Below, piece by piece: positions 28,725 to 37,203 of a stretch of DNA of 64,000 bases. The DNA is taken from positions 1-64,000 of the forward strand of contig CALFSV010000015.1 of NCBI GenBank assembly GCA_937916485.1, in the 5' to 3' direction. Position 1 is the stretch's first letter, and every line of letters begins with the position of its first letter. Position numbers and translations under genes: made by a program. The notes under the pieces were generated by a model, which was given only the letters and a program-made list of their open reading frames with translations, was not told the DNA's origin and searched no databases. The DNA is from an uncultured Paracoccaceae bacterium. GTDB taxonomy: Bacteria > Pseudomonadota > Alphaproteobacteria > Rhodobacterales > Rhodobacteraceae.

Positions 28725-29393
28725 TTAGCTAAGGCCTAGACGGTCCTGCATGAACGCAAGGGCCACGGACAAGCCATCAGGCGCTATCCCATGCCCGGTG
28801 CCTTTCATGACGTGGGCATAAACCTCGGTCCAACCGGCGTCCTGGAGGGCTTGTGCGGCCTTGGGCAGGCTGTCGATCGGCACAACCTCATCCGCATCCC
28901 CGTGGATCAAAAGCACGGGCGGCTTGCTCACCACCTCATCCTCGAGAAGTTCCGGTTCCAGCAACCGACCGGAAAAGGCGACAACCCCGGCGACCGGGTC
29001 TTCGCGGCGCGGGGCCACATGCAACGCCATCATGGTGCCTTGGGAAAAGCCCAAGAGCATCACCTGCTCGGGCAGCAGATCCTCGTCCACCATCACACCA
29101 TCAAGGAACGCGTCCAGATCCGCAGCTGCAAGTGCCAATCCCTGCGAGGCCTCTTCTTCCGAGGATTCGTCGATCCAGGGAATAGGAAACCACTGGAACC
29201 CCATCGGCGCCCCGGCACAGTCCTCCGGCGCATCGGGGGCCAGGAAGAGAGTGTCGGGCATATGTTCGGCGAGCGGATCGGCAAGGCCCATCAGATCAGC
29301 GCCATTGGCCCCGTAGCCATGGAGAAAGATCACGGCGGACCGGGTCTCACCGCTAAGCGGCTCTTTGCGTTGGGCTTGCAGGGCGCGGGTCAT
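28725..29393 (-). CDS. Phospholipase/carboxylesterase family alpha/beta hydrolase
   Basis: The 222-residue protein belongs to the acyl-protein-thioesterase-like family. FLHGYGANGADLMGL forms the oxyanion region, LLGFSQGTMMAL carries the nucleophile serine, LIHGDADEVVP the aspartate and GTGHGI the histidine. Substrate is unknown. It overlaps the desaturase gene upstream by an ATGA and ends a five-gene run cbiD-cobK-alkA-like-desaturase-esterase. Confidence 0.87.
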   Translation of the reverse strand: MTRALQAQRKEPLSGETRSAVIFLHGYGANGADLMGLADPLAEHMPDTLFLAPDAPEDCAGAPMGFQWFPIPWIDESSEEEASQGLALAAADLDAFLDGVMVDEDLLPEQVMLLGFSQGTMMALHVAPRREDPVAGVVAFSGRLLEPELLEDEVVSKPPVLLIHGDADEVVPIDSLPKAAQALQDAGWTEVYAHVMKGTGHGIAPDGLSVALAFMQDRLGLS

Positions 29394-30337
29394 GGGCTGT
29401 CTCCGTGGTGCGGTCTGTCTTGGGCTTTACCCGAGCCTCCTTGCGCCCGCAACGGCGCCCTGCGGGCAAGATAGCCGCGTGTAAAGGCAGCATAGCCATC
29501 GGCAGTCACCTGAAGATGCGCCTGCATCCGGTCATGCAGGGCCGGAAGCTGATGAAACGGCACGGCGGGCCAGACGTGGTGTTCGGTGTGATAGGGCATG
29601 TTCCACGCCAAAAACCGGACAATCGCCGTGGTATAGGTGGTGCGGGTATTGGCCAGCATATTGGCCACGGTCGGGCAATCCCCATGTTCGGCCAAAAGAT
29701 ACAACCGCAAGGCCGGTTGCCCCAATACGACCGGCACCAGCCAGACCCACAAAAGGACCGGGGCAAATGGCAAAGAAATCAGCACAAGGGCGTATAGGGA
29801 CACCAGCACCCGCGCCTCCCGCACCGCACGGGGCCTTGCCTGATCGGGCAACCACGTCGGATCCTCGCGGTTCCATACCAGCCGCAGGGTGGTCCGGGCC
29901 ATGGCCCACCAATAAGGCAGGCCCGACACCTTCCACAGCCATTCCGACCGCGTCGTGATGGCACCGCCCTCCAGTTCCGGGTCCTGTCCAGGCAGATTGG
30001 TCCAACGGTGATGGGCAAGGTGAAAGTAGCGAAACCAGACAAAGGGCAACAGGATCAACACCCCGCAAAGATGCCCCACAGCATCATTCAGGCGGGTATT
30101 GGCAAAGGGCGTTTGGTGGGTGCACTCATGCTGCAACGTGAACAGGAACACGATCAAAACCCCCTGCACCGGCAGCAAAAGCGGCCAGAAGGGCACCTGC
30201 CCCGCGATCATCGCCCCGACAAGGACGATAAGGCCCAGATGCCCGGCAAGGTGCCAAAGGCCCGCCCGATCCGACCGCCGGGTCAAAAGCGCCCTGTCGG
30301 CACGCGGAACCGCGGCCAGAAAGCTCCTGTGATCCAT
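29390..30337 (-). CDS. Fatty acid desaturase family protein (second)
   Basis: The 315-residue membrane protein has histidine boxes HECTHQ, HLAHHRW and HTEHHVWP with about four membrane segments, as in the beta-carotene hydroxylase/desaturase superfamily. It differs clearly from the desaturase at 22986. The start at 30337 (MDHRSFLAAVPRADRALL) sits 5 bp after the upstream glycosylase stop; the longer frame to 30424 overlaps that gene. Substrate is unknown. Confidence 0.85.
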   Translation of the reverse strand: MDHRSFLAAVPRADRALLTRRSDRAGLWHLAGHLGLIVLVGAMIAGQVPFWPLLLPVQGVLIVFLFTLQHECTHQTPFANTRLNDAVGHLCGVLILLPFVWFRYFHLAHHRWTNLPGQDPELEGGAITTRSEWLWKVSGLPYWWAMARTTLRLVWNREDPTWLPDQARPRAVREARVLVSLYALVLISLPFAPVLLWVWLVPVVLGQPALRLYLLAEHGDCPTVANMLANTRTTYTTAIVRFLAWNMPYHTEHHVWPAVPFHQLPALHDRMQAHLQVTADGYAAFTRGYLARRAPLRAQGGSGKAQDRPHHGDSP

Positions 30338-30342
30338 CCCCG

Positions 30343-30972
30343 TCACCTGACCCCCTCCCGCACCTTGACCACATGGTAGTAGGACCACAGGATCCGGGCC
30401 GCAACAGACCGCCACGGCGCCCACTCCTCGGCCATAGCGCGGAAGGCGGCAGGCTTGGGCCGGTCGGGAAGGTCGAACAACACGCGGGCCGCCTCCTGCA
30501 AGGCCAGATCGCCGGGGGCAAAGACGTCGGCCCGGCCCAGACTGAACATGGCATAGATCTCGGCCGTCCAGACCCCGATGCCGGTCACCCCCGTCAGGGT
30601 CGCAATAACCTGATCCGTCGGGGCCACGCGCAACGCGGCATAGTCAATGTCCGCCTCGGCCAGCGCCCGCAGATAGCGCATCTTGGGGCGGGACAGGCCG
30701 CAGGCACGCAACGCATCCTCGGTCGCGGCCCGCACGGCCTCGGGCCGGGTCAGGCCCGCCTCGACCACCCGGGCATAGATGGCATTGGCCGAGGCGACGC
30801 TGACCTGTTGGCTGACGATGGCGGACACAAGCTCTGCAAACCCGTCAGGCTTGCGGCGCAGGGGCAAGGGGCCGGTCTCGGTCAGAGCCATGGCAAAGCG
30901 CGGCTCTCGCTCTGCCAGCCAGGCTGCACCCTCGGCCACGCAGGCGTCACCGACGATGATGCGGCCCGTCAT
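30343..30972 (-). CDS. DNA-3-methyladenine glycosylase II-like (HhH-GPD, AlkA type)
   Basis: The 209-residue protein has the helix-hairpin-helix GPD fold. SAIVSQQVSVASANAIYARV is the entry helix, LTGVTGIGVWTAEIYAMFSLGRADVFAPGD the hairpin and catalytic aspartate region. It removes alkylated bases such as 3-methyladenine. The start at 30972 overlaps cobK in an ATGA, so a DNA repair gene is translationally coupled to cobalamin genes. Confidence 0.88.
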   Translation of the reverse strand: MTGRIIVGDACVAEGAAWLAEREPRFAMALTETGPLPLRRKPDGFAELVSAIVSQQVSVASANAIYARVVEAGLTRPEAVRAATEDALRACGLSRPKMRYLRALAEADIDYAALRVAPTDQVIATLTGVTGIGVWTAEIYAMFSLGRADVFAPGDLALQEAARVLFDLPDRPKPAAFRAMAEEWAPWRSVAARILWSYYHVVKVREGVR

Positions 30973-31709
30973 GCAGAGACACCTTGTGACACGACCCAAT
31001 CCAGTGCCGCCTCAACCGTTTCGACCCTGTCGCAGGCCGGCGGCTCGGGACGGCGCAGCATCAGCACAGGCAGCCCAAGCGCGCGCGCGGCGTCCAGCTT
31101 GGTCCGGCTTTCCGCCCCGCCCGCGTTCTTGACCACCAGCCAATCAACGCCAAGGCGGCGGAACAACGCCTCCTCCTCGGCCACCGGAAACGGCGGACGC
31201 CCAATGACGAAACTGCCCCGGTCAAAGGGAAACGGGGTATCCGGCGGATCGATCTGGCGGCAATAAACCTGCATGTCTGCCAGCCCCGCGAACCGGTCAA
31301 GGGTCTGCCGTCCCGTCGCCAGAAACACGGTCTGGCCCGGTCGGATATGGCGCAAGGCCTCCGCCTCTTCCCCGATCTCGGTCCAGTGGTCGCCCGGACC
31401 GGGCATCCAAGGAGGCCGCTCAAGCCGCAAGCAGGGAATGGCAAGGTCACGGCAAACCGCCACCGTGCGCGGGGTGATCGCAGCGGCAAAAGGATGGGTT
31501 GCATCAACAACGGCGCGTATCCCCGCCTCTTTCAGGTAGGCGGCAAAGGGCCCGGCCCCGCCAAATCCACCCACCCGCGTCGGAACCACAAGCGGCCCCG
31601 GCTGGCGCACCGCCCCGGCGAGCGAGGCGATGGCAGCGATCCCCCGCTCGGCCAGCGCTGCGGTAAGCCGTCTTGCCTCCGAGGTGCCCGCCAGAACCAG
31701 AACCGTCAT
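30969..31709 (-). CDS. cobK: Precorrin-6A reductase
   Basis: CobK/CbiJ reduces the macrocycle of (cobalt-)precorrin-6A with NADPH. The 246-residue product begins VLVLAGTSEARRLTAAL and has VVDATHPFAAAIT and FLATGRQTLD, all typical. It overlaps cbiD upstream and the glycosylase gene downstream by 4 bp each. Its substrate is the product of the preceding C1-methylation step made by cbiD. Confidence 0.93.
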   Translation of the reverse strand: MTVLVLAGTSEARRLTAALAERGIAAIASLAGAVRQPGPLVVPTRVGGFGGAGPFAAYLKEAGIRAVVDATHPFAAAITPRTVAVCRDLAIPCLRLERPPWMPGPGDHWTEIGEEAEALRHIRPGQTVFLATGRQTLDRFAGLADMQVYCRQIDPPDTPFPFDRGSFVIGRPPFPVAEEEALFRRLGVDWLVVKNAGGAESRTKLDAARALGLPVLMLRRPEPPACDRVETVEAALDWVVSQGVSA

Positions 31710-32791
31710 GAACCGGCCCGGGCAATGATCGCGCCAGCCCGGTCGATCACGATCACATCGACCGCAACCGGGGCCACCCCAATCAGGGTCCGGGCCTGGT
31801 CCAAGGCCCCTTCGGCCACCGCTTGGGCCAACGGGGGACCCGCCATGGAATAGGCCTCAAGCACTGTATTGGCCTGCGCCACAGCAGGAATACCGGCAAT
31901 GGCGGCAAGGGCGGCAAAGTCAACCTGGCTCCGCCCCGAATGCAGATCGACCGCCCCCTGCGCCAACTTGGCCAGTTTGCCAATGCCCCCCCCGATGGTC
32001 AGGCGGGGGACAGGATGACGGCGCAGGTATTTGACCAGCCCGCCGTAAAAGTCGCCCATGTCCAGCATGGCGTGATCGGGCAGCCCGTAAAGGGCCTGCA
32101 CCGTCGCCTCGCTGGTGGCCCCGGTACATCCGGCCACATGGGTCAGGCCGCCCGCCCGGGCCACATCGATGCCGCGATGGATCGAGGCGATCCAGGCGGC
32201 GCAGGAAAACGGCCGGACAACGCCGGTCGTCCCCAGGATCGACAGACCGCCGACGATGCCAAGGCGCGGGTTCCAGGTGCGCTCTGCAATCTCAGCGCCG
32301 CCCGGCACGGAAATCGTGATCTCGACATTGGGGGCCTTTTCGTAACGGACCGCCATCTCGGCCACCACCTCGTCCATCATGGCGCGGGGCACGGGGTTGA
32401 TGGCCGGCTCGCCCACCGCGATGGGCAGGCCGGGCTTGGTGACCGTGCCCACCCCCGGCCCGGCCCGAAACACCAAGCCACCGGCGGATGGCGCGACGCG
32501 GGCCACGATCAACGCGCCATGGGTGACATCAGGATCGTCGCCCGCATCCTTCACGATGCCCGCCTCGGCCCATCCCGGCCCGGCGTCGGAATGGGCCAGG
32601 GCAAAGACCGGCGTCTCGCCTTTGGGCAATTGGATGCCCACATCCTCTGGAAACGCCCCACCCCACAACCGGATCAACGCCGCCTTCACGGCCGCGGTCG
32701 CGCAGGCGCCCGTGGTCCAGCCACGACGCAGCTCTCGCTTCGGCGGCTCAATATCCGGCGCTCTAACTGGCTCTGGGTTCGGATCTGTCAT
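31706..32791 (-). CDS. cbiD: Cobalt-precorrin-5B C1-methyltransferase
   Basis: CbiD methylates C1 of cobalt-precorrin-5B, the counterpart of CobF in the oxygen-dependent route. The 361-residue product has LRRGWTTGACATAAVKAAL at the N-terminus and GILGTTG-like (GLSILGTTGVVRP) and GGGIGKLAKLAQG segments typical of the family. I start at the ATG at 32791 (MTDPNPEP); the frame open to 33241 runs antisense to cobA. It is divergent from cobA with 102 bp between starts, in which I see no cobalamin riboswitch. Confidence 0.9.
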   Translation of the reverse strand: MTDPNPEPVRAPDIEPPKRELRRGWTTGACATAAVKAALIRLWGGAFPEDVGIQLPKGETPVFALAHSDAGPGWAEAGIVKDAGDDPDVTHGALIVARVAPSAGGLVFRAGPGVGTVTKPGLPIAVGEPAINPVPRAMMDEVVAEMAVRYEKAPNVEITISVPGGAEIAERTWNPRLGIVGGLSILGTTGVVRPFSCAAWIASIHRGIDVARAGGLTHVAGCTGATSEATVQALYGLPDHAMLDMGDFYGGLVKYLRRHPVPRLTIGGGIGKLAKLAQGAVDLHSGRSQVDFAALAAIAGIPAVAQANTVLEAYSMAGPPLAQAVAEGALDQARTLIGVAPVAVDVIVIDRAGAIIARAGS

Positions 32792-32893
32792 TGGTGGGAC
32801 TATAGGTGTGGGCAAGGATGCCGCCAATGCGCATTTCTGCGTCGTTTGTCCTCTTTCGCCTGACCGACAGTGGCGGCATAAAGAGGCATGACC

Positions 32894-33736
32894 ATGACCC
32901 TCCCTTCCCATGACTGGCCCGGGCTTGCCCCCGGATGGGTCTGGCTCTGCGGCGCAGGGCCCGGCGATCCGGGACTTTTGACGCTGCACGCGCTCAACGC
33001 GCTGCGGCAGGCCGATGTCGTGGTCTACGACGCGCTGGTGCAAGAGGCGATTCTCGAATGGGCCCCGCAGGCCGAGCATATCTATGCCGGCAAACGGGGC
33101 GGGAAACCCTCGCCCCTGCAACGCGACATCTCGCTTCGGCTGGTGGCGCTGGCACGTGAGGGCAAGCGGGTCCTGCGGCTCAAGGGCGGCGATCCCTTCG
33201 TCTTCGGGCGCGGCGGGGAAGAGGCGCAGACGCTCGTGCAAAACGGCATCCCGATCCGGATCATCCCCGGCATTTCAGCGGGCATCGGCGGCCTGGCCTA
33301 TGCCGGCATCCCGGTCACCCATAGGGACGTGAACCAGTCGGTCACCTTCGTCACCGGGCACGACCAGTCTGGACAAACCCCCTCCTCGCTGGACTGGGCC
33401 GCCATCGCAAAAGGCAGCCAGGTCATCGTGATCTACATGGGGATGAAACATGTGGCCCAGATCAGCGCCGCCCTGATCGCAGCCGGTCGCCCCCTGTCCG
33501 AGCCTGTGGCCGTGGTCACCACCGCCACGACCCAAGATCAACAAGTGCTCGAGACGACGCTTGGCACGATCGTGGACGACATCGCAACCTCGGGGCTTGC
33601 CCCGCCCGCGATCATCTGCGTCGGGCAGGCGGTCCTGATGCGGCAGGTGCTGGACTGGCAAGGCCAGGCCGCAGGCGCAGCCCCGCGCAACCTCGATCCG
33701 CTCAACCGGCACCGGGACGCCGCAGACAGCGCCTGA
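32894..33736 (+). CDS. cobA: Uroporphyrinogen-III C-methyltransferase
   Basis: CobA adds methyl groups at C2 and C7 of uroporphyrinogen III, the branch point to precorrin-2. The 280-residue product has VWLCGAGPGDPGLLTLHAL, VYDALV, RLKGGDPFVFGRGGEEA and VTGHD, all SUMT signatures. No CysG-type dehydrogenase domain is fused. AAAGAGG fits the ATG at 32894 (spacing 7) much better than the ATG at 32888. It reads toward cobB, with a repeat element between them. Confidence 0.93.
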   Translation: MTLPSHDWPGLAPGWVWLCGAGPGDPGLLTLHALNALRQADVVVYDALVQEAILEWAPQAEHIYAGKRGGKPSPLQRDISLRLVALAREGKRVLRLKGGDPFVFGRGGEEAQTLVQNGIPIRIIPGISAGIGGLAYAGIPVTHRDVNQSVTFVTGHDQSGQTPSSLDWAAIAKGSQVIVIYMGMKHVAQISAALIAAGRPLSEPVAVVTTATTQDQQVLETTLGTIVDDIATSGLAPPAIICVGQAVLMRQVLDWQGQAAGAAPRNLDPLNRHRDAADSA

Positions 33737-33754
33737 TCCGATGCGCGCCCCCCG

Positions 33755-33776
33755 CTTTTTCTTGCAAAAAATATTC
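33755..33776 (-). repeat. Copy 5 of the 22-bp intergenic repeat core
   Basis: On the minus strand it starts GAATATTTTTTGCAAGAAAA, with a flanking GGCGGG on its 5' side. It lies between cobA and cobB within a probable operon. Length and layout match the other copies, although sequence identity is lower. Confidence 0.5.
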
Positions 33777-33817
33777 CCGCCGGAGGCTCCTGCCCCCTCA
33801 GCAAGCAGGCGATCGTC

Positions 33818-35119
33818 ATGCCGGGGCTGATCCTCTCCGCCCCCGCCTCGGGTTCGGGCAAGACGGTTGTCACCCTTGGCATCCTGCGGGCCTTGCGCCG
33901 CCTTGGCGTGCCCGTCCGCTCGGCCAAGTCGGGGCCGGACTACATCGACCCCCGCTTTCACGCCGCCGCCACCGGCGCGCCCTGCCCCAACCTTGATGCC
34001 TGGGCGATGACACCGGACCGCATCGCGGGCCTCGCGGCAACTGGTCCCGATGACCTCCTGATCGTCGAAGGCGCAATGGGCCTTTTCGACGGCGCACCAC
34101 CGGACAGCCGAGGGGCGACCGCTGATCTCGCCCGTCAGCTTGGCTTCCCCGTCGTGCTGATCGTCGATGCAGGCCGCATGGCAGGGTCCGTGGCCCCACT
34201 GGTGGCAGGCTTTACCCGGTTCGATCCCGAGGTGCGAATTGCCGGCGTTATTCTCAACCGGGTCGGCAGCCCCCGGCATGCCGGGATGCTCGAACGGGCC
34301 CTCGCCCCCCTTGGTCTGCCTGTTCTCGGGGTGATTCCCCGCAGCGGCGATCTGACGATTCCCTCCCGTCATCTGGGCCTTGTTCAGGCGCAAGAGCAGG
34401 CGGATCTGGAGGCTTTTCTTGACCGGGCCGCCGCCCTGATCACCCAACACCTCGACCTTGCCGCCCTGCGCCGGATTGCCTCCTCCCGGCCCCGGACAGC
34501 CTCCAACCAAATGACAAGAATACCCCCGCCAGGCCAGACCATCGCCGTGGCCCGCGACGCCGCCTTTTCCTTCACCTACCCCCATATGCTCGCCGACTGG
34601 CAGGCAGCGGGGGCCTCGGTGACAGAGTTCTCCCCCCTCGCCAATAACCCCGTCCCACGGGCGGATGTCGTGTTCCTTCCCGGCGGCTACCCAGAGCTTC
34701 ACGCCGGTCGGATCGCGACTGCTGACCGATTCATCCAGAGCCTGAAAAAAGCATCACAAATATCCGATATATATGGCGAATGCGGGGGCTATATGGTTCT
34801 GGGGCAAAGCATCATGGACGCCGACGGCGTCACCCATCCGATGGCCGGATTGCTCCCGCTTGAGACGTCCTTTGCACAGCGCAGGCTGCACCTTGGCTAC
34901 CGCACTTTGACGACCGGCAGCGCACCCTTCGCCGGTCAATGGACAGGCCGCTGGACGGGCCACGAATTCCACTACGCCACCACCCTGCGCGCCGAAGGTC
35001 CCCCCCTGTTCGAAGCGCAGGATGCCGAAGGCGCCGCCCTGCCCCCGATGGGTCTGCGCCAAGGCCGGGTCGCAGGCTCATTCGCCCATTTGATCGACCG
35101 CGCGCCCAGCGACGAATGA
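33818..35119 (+). CDS. cobB: Cobyrinate a,c-diamide synthase
   Basis: CobB amidates the a and c side chains of (hydrogeno)byrinate with glutamine and ATP. The 433-residue product has an N-terminal P-loop-like dethiobiotin-synthetase fold (LSAPASGSGKTVVTLGILRAL, KSGPDYIDPRFH). A triad-type glutaminase domain from about residue 245 holds the active cysteine in YGECGGYMVLGQ and HEFHY at the end. Length is normal. It follows cobA by 81 bp on the same strand. Confidence 0.94.
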   Translation: MPGLILSAPASGSGKTVVTLGILRALRRLGVPVRSAKSGPDYIDPRFHAAATGAPCPNLDAWAMTPDRIAGLAATGPDDLLIVEGAMGLFDGAPPDSRGATADLARQLGFPVVLIVDAGRMAGSVAPLVAGFTRFDPEVRIAGVILNRVGSPRHAGMLERALAPLGLPVLGVIPRSGDLTIPSRHLGLVQAQEQADLEAFLDRAAALITQHLDLAALRRIASSRPRTASNQMTRIPPPGQTIAVARDAAFSFTYPHMLADWQAAGASVTEFSPLANNPVPRADVVFLPGGYPELHAGRIATADRFIQSLKKASQISDIYGECGGYMVLGQSIMDADGVTHPMAGLLPLETSFAQRRLHLGYRTLTTGSAPFAGQWTGRWTGHEFHYATTLRAEGPPLFEAQDAEGAALPPMGLRQGRVAGSFAHLIDRAPSDE

Positions 35120-35180
35120 CCTTGGCCACGGGTGTTTTTCCAGGATTGCAGCCCTCCGCGCAAAGGAGTAGCTCAGGCAA

Positions 35181-36413
35181 ATGACAGACATTCACGACTT
35201 TGCAGATGATCGCCGCGCCAAGCGCAACGTCGCCGTGCTTGTGGCCGCCCAGGCGATCCTTGGGTCGCAATTGCCCATGCAATTCGTGGTCGGGGGGCTG
35301 GCCGGCGGCATGATCGCCTGGACGCCGTGCCTGGCGACCCTGCCCATCTCGATGATCGTCTTCGGCTCCATGACCACGGCCCCCTGGCTGTCCCCCTTGA
35401 TGCAGCGGCGCGGACGGCGGTTCGGCTTTGTGCTCGGTACCGCAGCTGGCGGCTTGGGCGCGGCGGTGTCGGCCTATGGCCTTTACACCGGGTCGTTCCT
35501 GATCCTGCTGCTTGGGTCCTACCTTGCGGGCATCTACATGTCCGCCCAGGGCTTTTACCGCTTTGCCGCCACCGACACAGCGTCTGATGATTACCGGCCC
35601 AAGGCGATTTCCTATGTCATGGCAGGCGGCCTGATCTCGGCCATCATTGGGCCACAGCTCAACAAGCTGGTGCTGGACGCCTTTGTGGTGCCTTTCTTGG
35701 GCACCTATCTGGCCATTGTCATGCTCAACCTCGTCGGGGTGTTCCTGTTCCTTGCCCTCGACCTGCCCAAGGGCACCCGGGGCGCCACCCCCGACCTCAA
35801 CGCCCCAACCTCCCGCACCCGGCGAGAGCTCTTGGCAGACCCCAAGATCGTCGTCGCCGTGATCTGCGCCATGGTCAGCTACGCCTTGATGAACCTTGTG
35901 ATGACATCGACACCGTTGGCGGTGGTGGGCTGTGGCTTTACCAATGACAACGCCAATGACATCGTCTCGGCCCATGTCCTTGCGATGTTCGTGCCGTCGT
36001 TCTTTACCGGCCACCTGATCGCCCGCTTCGGCACCACCAAGATCATCGCAACCGGCCTTGCCATCCTCGGCCTCGCCGGTGTTGTCGCCCTGTCCGGGGT
36101 GACGCTGACCAACTTCTTCTTGGCGCTGATCCTGTTGGGTGTCGGCTGGAACTTTGGCTTCATCGGGGCCACCACCCTGCTGGCAGGGTCGCACGCTCCG
36201 CATGAGCGGGGGGTGGTTCAAGGCATGAACGACATGATCGTCTTTGGCTGCGTTACCCTGGCAAGCCTTGCCTCGGGCGGTTTGATGAACTGTTCGGGCG
36301 GCAGCCCGGTCGAAGGGTGGAGCATGGTCAACCTGGCCATGGTGCCCTTTATCGTACTGGCCGGCGGCGCCCTGATCTGGCTGTCGTTCAAGCCCCAGAC
36401 AGCCGAAGTCTAG
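35181..36413 (+). CDS. MFS transporter
   Basis: The 410-residue protein has about twelve hydrophobic segments in two halves separated by a polar loop near residues 195-215 (LPKGTRGATP). The loop after helix 2 (LMQRRGRRFGFVLG) resembles the MFS signature. AAGGAG precedes the ATG, though at a long spacing. It is 61 bp downstream of cobB and could belong to the same transcript. Substrate cannot be assigned; uptake of a cofactor such as riboflavin is only one possibility for this kind of alphaproteobacterial MFS protein. Confidence 0.78.
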   Translation: MTDIHDFADDRRAKRNVAVLVAAQAILGSQLPMQFVVGGLAGGMIAWTPCLATLPISMIVFGSMTTAPWLSPLMQRRGRRFGFVLGTAAGGLGAAVSAYGLYTGSFLILLLGSYLAGIYMSAQGFYRFAATDTASDDYRPKAISYVMAGGLISAIIGPQLNKLVLDAFVVPFLGTYLAIVMLNLVGVFLFLALDLPKGTRGATPDLNAPTSRTRRELLADPKIVVAVICAMVSYALMNLVMTSTPLAVVGCGFTNDNANDIVSAHVLAMFVPSFFTGHLIARFGTTKIIATGLAILGLAGVVALSGVTLTNFFLALILLGVGWNFGFIGATTLLAGSHAPHERGVVQGMNDMIVFGCVTLASLASGGLMNCSGGSPVEGWSMVNLAMVPFIVLAGGALIWLSFKPQTAEV

Positions 36414-36435
36414 CGCGGCGGCCCAAAGGCTCCGC

Positions 36436-37203
36436 CTACCAGCTCCCCGCCGCCGCCCGCGCCATCAGGCTCGCCCTGCGCTGAAACTCCGACGTCCCGA
36501 GGGAGCCTGAGGCCACCCGACCCGGCTCGGTCAAGGCCTGCCGCAGGATCGGCCCGGCCCGCCAGGCGGTGCGGATCACCGGCACGGCCGACCCGAACCG
36601 CGCCCCCTTTGCCTTGGCCAATGCATCAAGGCCCGCACGAGCCAGCGCCAGAACCCCCTCGGCCCGTCCATCGACGAGGGGCAGCCTGCCCTTCGCCTCA
36701 AGCTCTGGCACAGCGACAAGCCAATTGGCGATACCATGGGCGCGGGCCACGGCGCGGGCCGCAGGTTCCAGCGCAGGTGCGGCACCCGCCACAAGGCAGC
36801 CAAGCCACATCAGATCGCCCGCTGTCTTGTCGATATGTTCGTCAAAGTGTCCCTGATCCTCGAACGGATCGCGGTAGATGTCCCAGCGGCGGGCAGCAAT
36901 CATCCGGTCCAGAACGGCCAGCGGCAGGTCATGATCACGGATCACCTCGGCAAGGGGGGCGGCCACCTCATGGGCGCGGGGCGGTTTGCCTGCCGCGATC
37001 TCGGCCACCGCGTCGCGCCACCATTGCAGGCGCATCTCGGCAATCGGCGGCTCGTCCGTCACCCAAGGGGCGCGGGCGACCTCGACGTTCAGGGCAAAGA
37101 GGGGAAACAGGTGCAGGCGCAGCGGCACCGGCGCGGCCATCGCGGCCAGAAAACGGTCCGGGTCTGCCCGTTCCACCAAGGCTGCGCAGGCGGCCACCGT
37201 CAT
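36436..37203 (-). CDS. Squalene/phytoene synthase family protein
   Basis: The 255-residue all-helical protein has RLQWWRDAVAEI, RRWDIYRDPFED (a DxxxD-like motif) and HIDKTAGDLMWL, as in the short NDUFAF6-like branch of the family. It lacks the length and full aspartate motifs of carotenoid-making phytoene synthases. A prenyl-condensing activity is therefore doubtful, and a complex I assembly role as for NDUFAF6 is possible. It is coupled to cimA by an ATGA overlap. Confidence 0.82.
   Translation of the reverse strand: MTVAACAALVERADPDRFLAAMAAPVPLRLHLFPLFALNVEVARAPWVTDEPPIAEMRLQWWRDAVAEIAAGKPPRAHEVAAPLAEVIRDHDLPLAVLDRMIAARRWDIYRDPFEDQGHFDEHIDKTAGDLMWLGCLVAGAAPALEPAARAVARAHGIANWLVAVPELEAKGRLPLVDGRAEGVLALARAGLDALAKAKGARFGSAVPVIRTAWRAGPILRQALTEPGRVASGSLGTSEFQRRASLMARAAAGSW

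Noticed and set aside
32792..33241. Extension of cbiD to 33241
   Set aside because: It would run antisense through cobA; the added residues lack family similarity.
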